This document shows positions 25,008 to 34,879 of a stretch of DNA of 64,000 bases, piece by piece. The translations under genes were made by a program, and so were the position numbers. Within the stretch, counting starts at the first letter, position 1; each line of letters starts with the position of its first letter. The notes under the pieces were generated by a model that worked only from the letters and a program-made list of their open reading frames with translations, was not told where the DNA came from and did no database searches. Source of the DNA: Parvibaculaceae bacterium (GTDB lineage: Bacteria > Pseudomonadota > Alphaproteobacteria > Parvibaculales > Parvibaculaceae); the NCBI GenBank assembly GCA_028283765.1, contig JAPWJY010000008.1, positions 1,803,001 to 1,867,000 on the forward strand. The letters run 5' to 3'.

Positions 25008-26485
25008 CACGCTCTCCACCATGCTTCCGGTTCCGCCGTGAAATCAGCCGCCTGCTCGATGGCATGGGCCGCGCGAAACAATGTTTCCTCATCGAATGCC
25101 CGCCCGATCAGCTGCAGGCCGAGCGGCAGCCCCTCGCCGGAAAGCCCGGCGGGGATCGAAATGCCCGGCAACCCGGCAAGATTGACCGGAACGGTGAACA
25201 CGTCGTTCAGGTACATCGACAGCGGGTCCGCCGTCTTCTCGCCGATGCCGAACGCCGCCGAGGGCGCTGTCGGCGTCAGCAGCACGTCCACCTTTTCGAA
25301 GGCCTGCGTGAAGTCACGCGCGATCAGCGCCCGCACCTGCTGGGCCTTGACGTAATAGGCGTCATAATAACCCGCCGACAGCACATAGGTGCCGATCAGC
25401 ACCCGCCGCCGCACCTCCGCGCCGAAGCCCTCGGCGCGCGTGCGCTCGTAAAGGTCGGTGATGTCCTTCCCCGCGACCCTCAGGCCATAGCGGACGCCAT
25501 CATAGCGGGCGAGGTTCGATGAGGCTTCCGCGGGGGCGATGATATAGTAGCTGGGCAGGGCATACTTCGTATGCGGCAGGCTCACCTCCACGATCTCGGC
25601 GCCCGCCGCCTTCAGCCAGTCGATTCCGCGCGCCCAGAGGGCCTCGATCTCGGACGGCATGCCCTCCACGCGATATTCCTTCGGGATGCCGACGCGCAGA
25701 CCCTTCACGCTCTGGCCGAGAGACGCCTCATAATCCGGCACCGCGCGGTCAACGCTGGTCGAGTCTTTTTCATCATAACCCGCCATCGAGCGCAGCAGGA
25801 TCGCCGCATCACGCACGTCGCGCGTGATCGGTCCCGCCTGATCGAGCGAGGAGGCGAACGCCACCACGCCCCAGCGCGAGCAGCGCCCATAGGTGGGCTT
25901 GATGCCGACCGTCCCGGTAAAGGACGCCGGCTGGCGGATCGAACCGCCCGTGTCGGTCGCCGTCGCCCCGAGGCAGAGACGCGCGGCAACCGCCGACGAT
26001 GATCCGCCCGAGGAGCCTCCGGGCACGAGCTTGCTGTCTGAGCCCTTGCGCCGCCACGGGTTGATGACCGGGCCATAGAAGCTCGTCTCGTTGGACGAGC
26101 CCATCGCAAACTCGTCGTTGTTGAGCTTGCCCAGCATGACCGCGCCGTCGTTCCACAGATTCTGCGTCACGCTTGATTCATAAGGCGGCACGAAGCCGTC
26201 GAGAATGTGGCTCGCCGCTGTGGTCAGCACGTCCTTCGTACAGAACAGGTCCTTGATGCCGAGCGGAATGCCCTCCAGAGCGCCGGCATCGCCCTTGGCG
26301 ATACGCTCATCCGATGCCCTTGCCATCTCCCGGGCCTTGTCGGCGGTCACGGTAATATAGGTGTTGAGCGTGCTCGCCGCCTCGATGGCGCTCACATAGG
26401 CGCCGGTCAGTTCCCCGGAAGTGAAGTCCTTTTTGGCGAGCCCGTCGCGCGCGGCGGCCAGCGTCAGCCTTGTCAGATCAGTCAT
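25007..26485 (-). CDS. gatA: Asp-tRNA(Asn)/Glu-tRNA(Gln) amidotransferase subunit A
   Basis: The amidase subunit supplies ammonia from glutamine. It is a 492-residue amidase-signature protein: [20 protein letters not shown] with the catalytic Lys, [15 protein letters not shown] with the first catalytic Ser, and [20 protein letters not shown] with the second Ser, followed by GRCSRWG. All three catalytic residues are present. It lies 10 bases after gatC. Confidence 0.97.
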   Translation of the reverse strand: MTDLTRLTLAAARDGLAKKDFTSGELTGAYVSAIEAASTLNTYITVTADKAREMARASDERIAKGDAGALEGIPLGIKDLFCTKDVLTTAASHILDGFVPPYESSVTQNLWNDGAVMLGKLNNDEFAMGSSNETSFYGPVINPWRRKGSDSKLVPGGSSGGSSSAVAARLCLGATATDTGGSIRQPASFTGTVGIKPTYGRCSRWGVVAFASSLDQAGPITRDVRDAAILLRSMAGYDEKDSTSVDRAVPDYEASLGQSVKGLRVGIPKEYRVEGMPSEIEALWARGIDWLKAAGAEIVEVSLPHTKYALPSYYIIAPAEASSNLARYDGVRYGLRVAGKDITDLYERTRAEGFGAEVRRRVLIGTYVLSAGYYDAYYVKAQQVRALIARDFTQAFEKVDVLLTPTAPSAAFGIGEKTADPLSMYLNDVFTVPVNLAGLPGISIPAGLSGEGLPLGLQLIGRAFDEETLFRAAHAIEQAADFTAEPEAWWRA

Positions 26486-26495
26486 GGTTCACCCC

Positions 26496-26783
26496 TTACT
26501 CGACAACCTTGGGAACGACGAAAAAGCCATCCTCGGAGAGCGGCGCATTGCGCGTGACCTCGGCTTGCAGATTGCCGGAGGTAATGACGTCCTCGCGCGA
26601 CTTGAGCGACATGGCGACGGCGCTGGTCATGGGCTCGACACCCGTGGTGTCCAGCCCGTTCAGTTGCTCGACCCAGGCGAGGATGCCGGAAAGCTCTCCC
26701 GCGAGCGGGGCCAGTTCCTCTTGCGTAACTGCGATGCGGGCGAGCCGGGCGATGCGCCGGACCGTATTCTGATCGACCGACAT
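26496..26783 (-). CDS. gatC: Asp-tRNA(Asn)/Glu-tRNA(Gln) amidotransferase subunit C
   Basis: The 95-residue GatC starts MSVDQNTVRRIARLARIAVT and contains ELSGILAWVEQLNGLDTTGV and the PLSEDGFFVVPKVVE C-terminal hook, typical of the family that wraps around GatA. The longer open frame upstream (to 26927) is not GatC-like. First gene of the gat operon. Confidence 0.95.
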   Translation of the reverse strand: MSVDQNTVRRIARLARIAVTQEELAPLAGELSGILAWVEQLNGLDTTGVEPMTSAVAMSLKSREDVITSGNLQAEVTRNAPLSEDGFFVVPKVVE

Positions 26784-27034
26784 GGGATTCCTTTGGAGAC
26801 GATGGAGGCAGGGAGCATATGTCCCGCCCCGGGAATTAAGGGCGCAACCTAACAAAGCCCCTCGCAACCCGCAACAAAGCTGGAAAAGGATGCTTTCGCG
26901 CTTGCCGTCCCCTGCGATTTGGGACAATCAGGGATGGATGTGGCCATGGGGCCAGCCTAGTTCAACCTGCCGGAGGCTCCCTGAGCGATCCTGTTTCCCA
27001 GACCCCTGTCAAAAAACCGGCGGCCCCCACTCTG

Positions 27035-27493
27035 GTGACCGGCATCGCCGATCTGCGCGCCCGGCTCGCGCCCGGCCAGCGTCTTCTCGGCCTCGACCTC
27101 GGCACCAAAACGATCGGCCTTGCCCTTTGCGACGTCTCGCTCACGGTCGCCTCGCCGCTCGAAACCATCCGCCGCGTCAAGTTCAAGGCGGACGTCGAGC
27201 AACTGCTCACGATCATCGCCCGCCATGATGTCGGCGGTCTGGTCGTCGGGCTCCCCATCAACATGGACAATACCGAAGGGCCGCGCGTGCAATCGACACG
27301 CGCCTTCGTGCGCAATCTCGCCCCGCTCTGCCCGCTTCCTGTCGCCTTCTGGGACGAACGGCTCTCGACCGCCGCCGTCACCCGCACGCTGCTTGAAGCA
27401 GACGCGAGCCGCAAACGGCGCGGCGAAGTCGTGGACAAGATGGCCGCCGCCTACATTCTGCAAGGCGCGCTTGAACGGCTGCGCTATCTCTAG
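27035..27493 (+). CDS. ruvX: YqgF/RuvX family protein, putative pre-16S rRNA nuclease
   Basis: The RNase-H-fold enzyme matures the 5' end of 16S rRNA. LLGLDLGTKTIGLALCD carries the first catalytic Asp, VVGLPINMDNTEG and FWDERLSTAAV the Glu, and DKMAAAYILQGAL the last Asp. The GTG at 27035 has no ribosome site. An alternative start is a CTG at 26981, preceded by GGAGG with a 4-base gap, which would add 18 residues (SDPVSQTPVKKPAAPTL). No ATG fits, so the start is uncertain. The gene diverges from gatC. Confidence 0.9.
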   Translation: MTGIADLRARLAPGQRLLGLDLGTKTIGLALCDVSLTVASPLETIRRVKFKADVEQLLTIIARHDVGGLVVGLPINMDNTEGPRVQSTRAFVRNLAPLCPLPVAFWDERLSTAAVTRTLLEADASRKRRGEVVDKMAAAYILQGALERLRYL

Positions 27494-27532
27494 AAAGAAC
27501 CAGCCTCTTCAGAACCGCCCGGCCGTTGCCGT

Positions 27533-28171
27533 TCAGTCCTTCATCCCGTCATGGACATATCCGTGCAACAGCCGCTCCAGCACGGTGGGCAGCAGAAAAT
27601 CGGGCACGGACGCCGGATCGGTCAGTCGCTCTAGCGCGAGCCCGTTTGCCAGAGCGAAGACCAGTGTCGCCGCCATCTCGGGCGAGACCGGCGTATCCGA
27701 GCCGAAACCGGCCGCGAGCGAATGACGAACACGCTGACGCAGCGCGCCCAGTTTCGCACGAAGCTCAGGATCGCGCAGGGCATGGACCCAGAACTCCAGC
27801 AGCAGCGGTATCCAGTCCGGCTCGCTGTCCATCAGTCCGGTAAGCGCGACACCAAGCGCGTGAGCCTGCGCCTCGCCGGGCGCCGCCGCGCGAACAGTCT
27901 CCATGACATGGGCTGACCGGCGCTCGACCCGCGCGGTGAACAGTTCAAGGAAAATCTCGTCCTTGTTGGCGAAACTTGAATAGACCGCGCCCTTGGTGAA
28001 TCCGGCCCGCGCGGCGATCTCCTCGATGGAAGCAGGCTGGTAGCCCCGCTCGCGGAATACCTCCTCCCCCGCCTTCAGGATGGCCTGGCGCGTCTCTTCC
28101 CGAGTCGGCCGCACACGGGGCCTGCGGCGGGTGGATGGCGGAAGATTCTGGTCCAATTGCACCTCGCTCAA
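27533..28171 (-). CDS. TetR/AcrR-family transcriptional regulator
   Basis: A 212-residue regulator with an N-terminal helix-turn-helix: PTREETRQAILKAGEEVFRE, then SIEEIAARAGFTKGAVYSSF and NKDEIFLELFTARV. The C-terminal ligand domain (residues 70-205) is not distinctive. The start is a TTG at 28171 (MSEVQLDQ). It is divergent from the HD-domain gene, and two GATACG...CGTATC sites lie between them, so it probably represses itself and that gene. Confidence 0.9.
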   Translation of the reverse strand: MSEVQLDQNLPPSTRRRPRVRPTREETRQAILKAGEEVFRERGYQPASIEEIAARAGFTKGAVYSSFANKDEIFLELFTARVERRSAHVMETVRAAAPGEAQAHALGVALTGLMDSEPDWIPLLLEFWVHALRDPELRAKLGALRQRVRHSLAAGFGSDTPVSPEMAATLVFALANGLALERLTDPASVPDFLLPTVLERLLHGYVHDGMKD

Positions 28172-28211
28172 TGTGCGCGCACCATAGCAATATCAGGAAC
28201 TTTGACAATCC

Positions 28212-28249
28212 GATACGCAGCGTATTGACAACACGATACGGCACGTATC
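28212..28249. promoter_or_regulatory. Paired palindromes between tetR-type gene and HD gene (operator)
   Basis: Two near-perfect inverted repeats, GATACGCAGCGTATT (28212-28226) and GATACGGCACGTATC (28235-28249), are 23 bases apart centre to centre. A TTGACA -35-like hexamer overlaps the end of the first and the gap. The half site is GATACG with a 3-base spacer. This is a clear candidate binding site for the divergent TetR-family regulator. Confidence 0.75.
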
Positions 28250-28295
28250 AAATTGCATCACGCATACAGAACCCGTCCTTCGCGAGGAGCCACCA

Positions 28296-28889
28296 ATGTC
28301 CGGGACCGCCGAAAAATCACATGCCGGGTTTACAGCCATGGTCGATGGCACGCTCGACGACTGGATGATCATCGCCAAAAAGGAAGAGCCCTTCTCGCGC
28401 AAGCTGCCCGGCCGCCTGATCCAGCATCTGAAGCTTCTGGACAATGAAGACGGCGGCTTCGCCGTGGACCGGCTGGAACACAGCCTGCAAACCGCCACCC
28501 GCGCCTTCCGGGATGGCCGGGACGAGGAATATGTCGTCTGCGCCCTGCTGCACGACATTGGCGACACGCTCGGGCCCAGCAACCATGCGGACGTGGCCGC
28601 CGCCATCGTGCAGCCCTATGTCTCGGAACAGAACCACTGGATGGTCGAAAAGCACGGCATCTTCCAGGGCTATTATTTCTTCCACTTCGCAGGCCTCGAC
28701 CGCAACCTGCGCGATCAGTTCAAGGGCCACCCCTCCTACGAATACACCGCGCAGTTCTGCCATCTCTACGATCAGGCAGCGTTCGATCCCAATTATGAGA
28801 GCATGCCGCTCGAAGCCTTCGAGCCGATGGTTCAGCGGATTTTCGAACGCCCGAAACGCTCGATCTACATGGCGAACGAGGCGGCCTGA
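28296..28889 (+). CDS. HD-domain phosphohydrolase-like protein
   Basis: The 197-residue protein has HD-type metal ligands in order: a first His in LEHSLQTATRAF, ALLHDIGDTLGPSNHADVAA (HD pair plus a further His), and VEKHGIFQGYYFFH, ending with a long helical part. It resembles predicted HD phosphohydrolases related to myo-inositol-oxygenase-like folds; the substrate is unknown. A good ribosome site (AGGAG) precedes the ATG. It is probably controlled by the divergent TetR-type repressor. Confidence 0.85.
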   Translation: MSGTAEKSHAGFTAMVDGTLDDWMIIAKKEEPFSRKLPGRLIQHLKLLDNEDGGFAVDRLEHSLQTATRAFRDGRDEEYVVCALLHDIGDTLGPSNHADVAAAIVQPYVSEQNHWMVEKHGIFQGYYFFHFAGLDRNLRDQFKGHPSYEYTAQFCHLYDQAAFDPNYESMPLEAFEPMVQRIFERPKRSIYMANEAA

Positions 28890-28892
28890 TCC

Positions 28893-30569
28893 CTATCGGC
28901 CCGGCTCGACCCTCGCCCGCTCGACGATGCCTCTGAGGTCCGCGCCGGCAGGCAGCGTGCCATAGAGATCGCCGTGCCCGCTCCCGAACCGGGAGGCGCA
29001 ATAGGCGTCGGACACAAAGGCCGGCGCGTGGGCGATCAGGATCGAGGCGGCGGCTATCTTCGCCAGATCCTCCACCACCTGCCGCGAGCGCCCTTCGAGC
29101 GTACCGAAATCATCAAAGCCCTCGCGGAGACGCTCAAGCGCCCGGTCATAATGGGCATTCTCGCCCCGGACCGCCCCGAACTCCGCGAACAGGATCTCAA
29201 GCGCCTCGGGCTCGCGCCCGAGCGCGCGCAGCACGTCAAGGCACATCACATTGCCCGAGCCTTCCCAGATCGCGTTCACCGGCATCTCGCGGTAGATCCG
29301 CCCCGCCACCCCTTCCTCGACATAGCCATTGCCGCCAAGGCACTCCATCGCCTCATAGGCGAGATTGGGCGCGCGCTTGCAGACCCAGTATTTGGCGACC
29401 GGCGTCATGATCCGGCGGAACGCCGCTTCCGTTTCGCTCTTGCCCGCCCGGTCGAACGCGCGCGCCACCCGGAACGACAGGGCGGCGGCGGCTTCCGCCT
29501 CAAGCGCGAGATCAGCCAGCACATTGGTCATCAAGGGCTGGTCGATCAGATGCTTCTGGAACACGCTGCGATAGGCGCAATGATGGATCGCCTGCGACAC
29601 CGCCTGCCGCATCATCCCGGCGGAGGCGACCGCGCAATCGAGGCGCGTATAGGTCGCCATCTCGATGATGTTGCGCACGCCGCGCCCCTCTTCCCCGATC
29701 AGCCAGGCCGACGCCGCCTGAAACTCCACCTCGGACGAGGCGTTGGAGCGGTTGCCTACCTTTTCCTTCAGCCGCTGGATGGCGATGGCGTTCACCTCGC
29801 CGTCCGGGGTGAACCGTGGCAGCAGAAAGCAGGAAAGCCCGCCGGGGGCCTGCGCCAGCACCAGAAAGGCATCGCACATGGGCGCGGAGAAAAACCATTT
29901 ATGCCCGGTAATGCGATATTCCCGGCCCGGCCCGCCGCCATCGACCGGCACCGCCGTACTGGTGTTCGCGCGCACGTCCGTGCCGCCCTGCTTTTCTGTC
30001 ATGCCCATGCCGAAGGTCACGCCGGCCTTCTCATGGGCAGGCAGAAACCGCTTGTCATAGTGCCGGGAAAGAATACGGGGTACCCATTGGGCCGCGAGAT
30101 CGGGCTGGAACAGCAGGGCGGGCACTGCCGCATTGGTCATGGTGATCGGGCAGCCATGGCCCGCATCCACCTGCGTCATCATATAGGTGCCCGCAAGGCG
30201 CGAGACGATGGCCCCGGGCCGGGGCTCGCCCCCATCGCGCAGATGCTCCCACGGCGAGCTGTGCAACCCCTGCTCCACCGACAGCGCCATCAACTGGTGA
30301 TAGGCAGGATGGAACTCCACCTGATCGAGCCGGTGACCGAATCTGTCGAAGCTTTTCAGCACCGGCAGGTAACTGTTCGCCTGCCGCCCCAGATCGATCA
30401 CTTCGGCCGTGCCGATCTTCGCGCCGAAGGCCGCCAGCGAGGCTTTCGCCGCCCTGCCGCCTTCGCGCTCCACCGTTTCCACCAGCGCCCGGTCGGCGCT
30501 GAACCAGTTCACCTCCTCAAGCGGCGGCGGCTGGTTGAAAACCTCATGAGTCGCGAACGGATGGGTCAT
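28893..30569 (-). CDS. aidB: AidB-like acyl-CoA dehydrogenase
   Basis: The 558-residue flavoprotein is of the AidB branch of acyl-CoA dehydrogenases. Landmarks: THEVFNQPPPLEEVNWFSAD at the N terminus, GMGMTEKQGGTDVRANTS (FAD/substrate loop), ITGHKWFFSAPMCDAFLVLA, LKEKVGNRSNASSEVEF, and ECLGGNGYVEEGVAGRIYRE then MPVNAIWEGSGNVMCLDVLR. AidB is part of the alkylation-damage response in E. coli, where it binds DNA. The alpha-proteobacterial role may be different. Length is typical (about 540). It is convergent with the HD gene (3-base gap). Confidence 0.92.
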   Translation of the reverse strand: MTHPFATHEVFNQPPPLEEVNWFSADRALVETVEREGGRAAKASLAAFGAKIGTAEVIDLGRQANSYLPVLKSFDRFGHRLDQVEFHPAYHQLMALSVEQGLHSSPWEHLRDGGEPRPGAIVSRLAGTYMMTQVDAGHGCPITMTNAAVPALLFQPDLAAQWVPRILSRHYDKRFLPAHEKAGVTFGMGMTEKQGGTDVRANTSTAVPVDGGGPGREYRITGHKWFFSAPMCDAFLVLAQAPGGLSCFLLPRFTPDGEVNAIAIQRLKEKVGNRSNASSEVEFQAASAWLIGEEGRGVRNIIEMATYTRLDCAVASAGMMRQAVSQAIHHCAYRSVFQKHLIDQPLMTNVLADLALEAEAAAALSFRVARAFDRAGKSETEAAFRRIMTPVAKYWVCKRAPNLAYEAMECLGGNGYVEEGVAGRIYREMPVNAIWEGSGNVMCLDVLRALGREPEALEILFAEFGAVRGENAHYDRALERLREGFDDFGTLEGRSRQVVEDLAKIAAASILIAHAPAFVSDAYCASRFGSGHGDLYGTLPAGADLRGIVERARVEPGR

Positions 30570-30689
30570 GGCCGGTGTCTCCTCCAGATAGCCCGTCTGC
30601 CAGAAGCCTGTCTGAACGGGTCTCTTTTGTCATTATAGAGGGGAAAGCCGGCCGGCCCCATACCTCATAACCATACTTGTCCGCTGCAC

Positions 30690-30718
30690 TTGCCCGTTGC
30701 CCGGGCCCGTCCTATACA
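30690..30718 (+). promoter_or_regulatory. Promoter of the pyrB operon, near-leaderless
   Basis: TTGCCC (30690-30695) and TATACA (30713-30718) are separated by 17 bases. Transcription would begin about 7 bases downstream, at 30725, only 2 bases before the pyrB ATG at 30727. No ribosome site is seen before the ATG. This suggests a leaderless or almost leaderless mRNA. Inferred from sequence only. Confidence 0.5.
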
Positions 30719-30726
30719 TCGCAGCG

Positions 30727-31719
30727 ATGATGACAGATGCCCATAGCACCGCCCCCTTCTTCCCGCATCGGCATTTGCTGGGAATCGAAGGGCTTTCCGC
30801 CCCCGACATCGCCGGGCTCCTCAACCTTTCCGACCGCTATGTGGAGCAGAACCGGCAGATCGACAAGAAGAACGCGGTTCTTCGCGGTCGCACCCAGATC
30901 AACCTGTTCTTCGAGGCGTCCACCCGTACCCAGAGTTCCTTTGAACTGGCGGGCAAGCGCCTCGGCGCCGACGTCATGAACATGTCGGTCAGTTCCTCCT
31001 CCATGAAAAAGGGCGAGACGCTGATCGACACCGCCGTGACGCTCAACGCCATGCGCCCCGACCTGCTGATCGTGCGCCATGCGGATTCGGGCGCGGTCGA
31101 TCTGCTCGCCCGCAAGGTCAGTTGCTCGGTCATCAATGCGGGCGACGGCTCCCACGAACACCCGACCCAGGCGCTGCTCGACGCGCTGACCATCCGCCGC
31201 CGCCTTGGCCGCATCGAAGGCCTCACGGTTGCCATCTGCGGCGACATCCTGCACAGCCGGGTGGCGCGCTCCAACATTCTGCTTCTCTCCACGCTCGGCG
31301 CGCGCGTGCGCCTGATCGCCCCTCCGACCCTTCTGCCGCGCGGCGTCGAACGCTTCGGCTGCGAGATATTCACGGATATGCGCGAGGGCCTCAAAGGCTG
31401 CGACATCGTGATGATGCTGCGCCTGCAACTGGAGCGCATGACCGGCGGTTCCTACGTACCCTCCCAGCGCGAATATTTTCATTATTACGGCCTCGATTAT
31501 GAAAAACTTGCCTGCGCCAAACCCGGCGCGCTGGTCATGCATCCCGGCCCGATGAACCGGGGCGTGGAGATCGACAGCGCGGTCGCCGACGACGTGGTTC
31601 GCAGCCTCATTCAGGAACAGGTGGAAATGGGCGTCGCCGTGCGCATGGCCGTGCTCGACGCGCTGTCCCGCAATCTCCCCAATGAAGCAGAAGCATCCGC
31701 GGGGAAGGCGTCACGATGA
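30727..31719 (+). CDS. pyrB: Aspartate carbamoyltransferase catalytic subunit
   Basis: Second step of pyrimidine synthesis: carbamoyl phosphate plus aspartate to carbamoyl-aspartate. Carbamoyl-phosphate site [20 protein letters not shown], then [36 protein letters not shown] and [12 protein letters not shown]. Starts at [10 protein letters not shown] (ATG 30727 or 30730). The gene overlaps the dihydroorotase-like gene by 4 bases, like the pyrB-pyrC' pair of pseudomonads, where both products form one complex. Confidence 0.96.
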   Translation: MMTDAHSTAPFFPHRHLLGIEGLSAPDIAGLLNLSDRYVEQNRQIDKKNAVLRGRTQINLFFEASTRTQSSFELAGKRLGADVMNMSVSSSSMKKGETLIDTAVTLNAMRPDLLIVRHADSGAVDLLARKVSCSVINAGDGSHEHPTQALLDALTIRRRLGRIEGLTVAICGDILHSRVARSNILLLSTLGARVRLIAPPTLLPRGVERFGCEIFTDMREGLKGCDIVMMLRLQLERMTGGSYVPSQREYFHYYGLDYEKLACAKPGALVMHPGPMNRGVEIDSAVADDVVRSLIQEQVEMGVAVRMAVLDALSRNLPNEAEASAGKASR

Positions 31720-33014
31720 GCAGAACCGCCTATCTCAATGCCCGCCTGCTCGATCCCGCCAGCGGCCTCGACGTAAAGGGCGATCTGCTGGTCGCGGATG
31801 GTCTCATTGCCGATCTCGGCCCGAACCTCTTCCCGGACGGCGTGCCCGATGGCGTCGAGACCGTCGATTGCAACGGCAAGCTGCTCTGTCCCGGCCTTGT
31901 CGACATGCGCGTCTTCACCGGCGAGCCGGGGTCGGAATATCGCGAGACGCTGGCCACCGCCAGCCAGTCTGCGGCGGCAGGCGGCGTCACCTCGTTCCTG
32001 GTCATGCCCAACAGCGATCCGGTCATCGACAATGTCGCGCTGGTCGATTTCATCCTGCGCCGGGCCCGTGATACCGCCATCGTCAACGTCTACCCGACCG
32101 CCGCCCTCACCGTCGGCCTCGAAGGCCGCCAGATGACGGAAATCGGCCTGATGAAGGAAGCGGGCGCGCTCGCCTTCACCGACGGCAACCATGCCGTCAG
32201 GAATGCGCTGGTCATGCGCCGGGCCATGGCCTACAGCCGCCTTTTTGACGCTCTCATCATTCAGCACGCCGAGGAGCCCGATCTGGCGGCAGGCGGCGCG
32301 ATGAATGAAAGCGAGCTTGCAAGCCGTCTGGGCCTGCCCGGCATCAGCGCCATCGCCGAAGTCATCATGATCGAGCGCGACCTGCGCCTCGTCGAGCTGA
32401 CTGGCGCGCGCTATCACGTCGCGCAGGTTTCCTGCGCCGCCTCCGTCGAGCTGATCCGGCAGGCCAAGGCACGCGGCCTCAAGGTCACCTGCGGCGTCTC
32501 CGCCCCGCACCTTGCGCTCAACGAGAACGACATCGGCACCTACCGCACCTTCCTCAAGCTCTCACCGCCGCTCCGCCATGAAGATGACCGCCTCGCGCTG
32601 ATCGAGGGCCTGAAGGACGGCACCATCGACGTCATCGTCTCCGGCCATGACCCGCAAGACCCAGAAACCAAGCGCCGCCCCTTCGCGGAAGCCGCCTTCG
32701 GCGCGGTCGGCCTTGAAACCCTGCTGCCGGTTTCGCTCCGCCTCCATCACAATGGACAGGTGCCGCTGGCCCGCCTGATCGGGGCCATGAGCTTCGTGCC
32801 CGCCGATCTCGCCGGCCTCAAAACCGGCCGCCTTGCGGCAGGGTTGCCGGCCGATCTCGTTCTGGTCGACATCGACAAGCCATGGCTGCTCGACGCCGCG
32901 AAACTCCGCTCACGCTCGAAAAATTCCCCCTTCGACGAAACCCGCCTTGAAGGCCGCATCCTGCGCACCATTGTCGCCGGACGGACCGTTTTCACGCTCG
33001 ACCCGGGAGCCTGA
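31716..33014 (+). CDS. pyrC': Dihydroorotase-like subunit lacking catalytic residues (PyrC'/PyrX type)
   Basis: The 432-residue amidohydrolase fold is close to class I dihydroorotase, but key residues are gone. The usual DxHxH metal motif after PGLVD reads [14 protein letters not shown], with Arg and Phe in place of both His. The usual TDHAPH with the catalytic Asp reads [15 protein letters not shown]. HxAEE, KLSPPLR and GLETLLP remain. This matches non-catalytic dihydroorotases that pair with aspartate carbamoyltransferase, consistent with the ATGA overlap with pyrB. A genuine pyrC is then expected elsewhere in the genome. Annotation as an active enzyme would be doubtful. Confidence 0.8.
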   Translation: MSRTAYLNARLLDPASGLDVKGDLLVADGLIADLGPNLFPDGVPDGVETVDCNGKLLCPGLVDMRVFTGEPGSEYRETLATASQSAAAGGVTSFLVMPNSDPVIDNVALVDFILRRARDTAIVNVYPTAALTVGLEGRQMTEIGLMKEAGALAFTDGNHAVRNALVMRRAMAYSRLFDALIIQHAEEPDLAAGGAMNESELASRLGLPGISAIAEVIMIERDLRLVELTGARYHVAQVSCAASVELIRQAKARGLKVTCGVSAPHLALNENDIGTYRTFLKLSPPLRHEDDRLALIEGLKDGTIDVIVSGHDPQDPETKRRPFAEAAFGAVGLETLLPVSLRLHHNGQVPLARLIGAMSFVPADLAGLKTGRLAAGLPADLVLVDIDKPWLLDAAKLRSRSKNSPFDETRLEGRILRTIVAGRTVFTLDPGA

Positions 33015-33018
33015 AGCC

Positions 33019-33645
33019 ATGATCGAAACGCTGCACTGGCATGAAAGCGGCCTCTGGCTCATCGCCGCCGCCCTGATCGGCTATCTGCTGGGGTCGATCC
33101 CCTTCGGCCTGATCTTCACCCGCATGGCGGGTCTGGGCGATCTGCGCGACATCGGCTCCGGCAATATCGGCGCGACCAACGCGCTGCGCACCGGCAACAA
33201 ATGGGTCGCGCTCGCCACCTTCGCCTGCGACGCGGCGAAGGGCGTGGCCGCCATCCTGATTGCCGGGCACGTCGGCCCCTCAACCGGCGCCATGGCCGTC
33301 ACGGCGGCGCTGGGAGCCTTTCTCGGCCATGTCTATCCGGTATGGCTCGGCTTCAGGGGCGGTAAGGGCATTTCGACCTTCATCGGCATCCTGCTCACGC
33401 TTTACTGGCCCGTCGGGCTCATTTTCTGCGCCACATGGCTCCTCATCGCCCTGGTCACGCGCTATTCGTCCCTGTCCGCCCTTCTTGCCGCCCTGCTGAC
33501 CCCGGTCTGGCTCGCCCTTCTGGGCAAGCCCTCGCTCGCCGGCATCATCTCCATCCTCGTGGTGCTGATCTATTTCGCCCATCGCGAGAATATCGGCCGT
33601 CTGGTCCAGGGCACGGAAAGCAAGATCGGCGGGGACAAGAAGTGA
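33019..33645 (+). CDS. plsY: Glycerol-3-phosphate acyltransferase PlsY
   Basis: This inner-membrane enzyme transfers the acyl group from acyl-phosphate to glycerol-3-phosphate, the first step of phospholipid synthesis. 208 residues with about five membrane helices and the three PlsY motifs: [27 protein letters not shown] and [22 protein letters not shown] at 33019, 4 bases after the preceding stop. The dprA gene normally follows closely in related genomes, but here the restriction-modification block lies between. Confidence 0.95.
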   Translation: MIETLHWHESGLWLIAAALIGYLLGSIPFGLIFTRMAGLGDLRDIGSGNIGATNALRTGNKWVALATFACDAAKGVAAILIAGHVGPSTGAMAVTAALGAFLGHVYPVWLGFRGGKGISTFIGILLTLYWPVGLIFCATWLLIALVTRYSSLSALLAALLTPVWLALLGKPSLAGIISILVVLIYFAHRENIGRLVQGTESKIGGDKK

Positions 33646-33649
33646 TAGT

Positions 33650-34879
33650 TCAGACCCGGAGCATGTTTTGCCGGCTCTGCAAAAGCGCGAGAAGCTCCGC
33701 TACATTCATCAACCAGCTTCTTTGCTCCGGACGATAAGATGTCTGAATTCTTTGCGGGATTACCAGTTGCAGCCGTTTTGCCCGCATCTCATCGGTCTGG
33801 TTTTCCGATATCCCCGGCTCCAGTGTCAAAAGATGCTTTTCACTGATACGTTCTGCTTCAGACAGCACCTGTCGCCACCTGTCCTTGAGCGTGGATTTCG
33901 AACCAAGCATGGTAAGACGGTTTTCAGGAAAAGAGAGATCATGATACTCGGCTGGCCCCGGAAACAAAAAGTCAGGCTTATTCCGGTTTTCGGTTTCGCT
34001 ACCGCGTGCATAGACGATGCCATGATCGCGAAAAACAGCCTCAAGATGGTTTTCCAGCGCATATCCGGCGCGGGACTTTCTCCGGTTCTGAACACTCAGC
34101 GAGAAGCTGAGAAAACCATCAATGTCCACGCTGCCAGCGAGCTGAAATCCGCTTCCGATTCTCTCTGCAACAATTCGTCTTTCAAGCCGCCTGAACAGTT
34201 GCTCCTCACGCTCCATCCACTCAACCAGTGCGAGATCGGGATCATCAAGAGCAGATACCTCAGGCAATGAAGATCGGGCCAGTTCAGAGAACAGACGTGT
34301 CGTTGGAAAAACCAGCCCGAATTTTTCAACAAGATCATCCAGCTTTCCCGCTTCCGGCTCCTCAAGTTCAAGACCGAGTTCGTCAAGGATATAGCGGGCA
34401 GCGAAATCAAGTTCGACGTTTCTGTTCCCCTTCACTTCCTGAAAGGTAAACTGAAATTCCGGCTGCTGTTCGAGAGCGAACAGCCAGAGCAACTGGTTCT
34501 GGATCGTTGTCCCGTCCGGGGTGATGATGACCATTGCAGAGCCATCGCGACACATGGCAAGGAAGAATGCATCCCCCGCCGCCATCATTTCCGTCACTTC
34601 ATTGCTGTCATAATAAAGACGGTATTCCGTCCGGGTTGGATGCTTTCGCCGCGCATCGTACCAACTCACCCGGCCCTCGATGGTAATGGCTTCCTGCTCC
34701 TGCCCAAGCCAGATGAACCGGGTGGGAATATTCCTCCGGTCTGCATCTCCCATCATCTGACGAAGCGGGGCGGTGCCATTGAATTCATGCTGGTTCGACA
34801 GGGCCGGTGTCGTCTCAACGGCACTCAGCCGCTTGACGACAATGCCCTCAAAATAGTCAGACAGTTGCCCCCGTTTCAT
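33650..34879 (-). CDS. EcoRII-like type II restriction endonuclease
   Basis: The 409-residue protein has a C-terminal catalytic domain like EcoRII: NRNKPDFLFPGPAEYHDLSF, then TMLGSKSTLKDRWRQVLSEA (Lys and Arg of the active site) and RISEKHLLTLEPGISENQ. The N-terminal domain (residues 1-170) would be the effector-binding part. EcoRII cuts before CCWGG, so the likely target is CCWGG. The gene is the third of the cassette after the Dcm-type methylase and Vsr and shares one base with vsr. It seems full length. Specificity is inferred. Confidence 0.85.
   Translation of the reverse strand: MKRGQLSDYFEGIVVKRLSAVETTPALSNQHEFNGTAPLRQMMGDADRRNIPTRFIWLGQEQEAITIEGRVSWYDARRKHPTRTEYRLYYDSNEVTEMMAAGDAFFLAMCRDGSAMVIITPDGTTIQNQLLWLFALEQQPEFQFTFQEVKGNRNVELDFAARYILDELGLELEEPEAGKLDDLVEKFGLVFPTTRLFSELARSSLPEVSALDDPDLALVEWMEREEQLFRRLERRIVAERIGSGFQLAGSVDIDGFLSFSLSVQNRRKSRAGYALENHLEAVFRDHGIVYARGSETENRNKPDFLFPGPAEYHDLSFPENRLTMLGSKSTLKDRWRQVLSEAERISEKHLLTLEPGISENQTDEMRAKRLQLVIPQRIQTSYRPEQRSWLMNVAELLALLQSRQNMLRV

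Noticed and set aside
28974..30638. A 554-residue open frame on the + strand opposite aidB
   Set aside because: It is the mirror of a high-GC gene: rich in Arg, His, Gly and Pro, no family-like pattern, no ribosome site. The minus-strand AidB is unmistakable.
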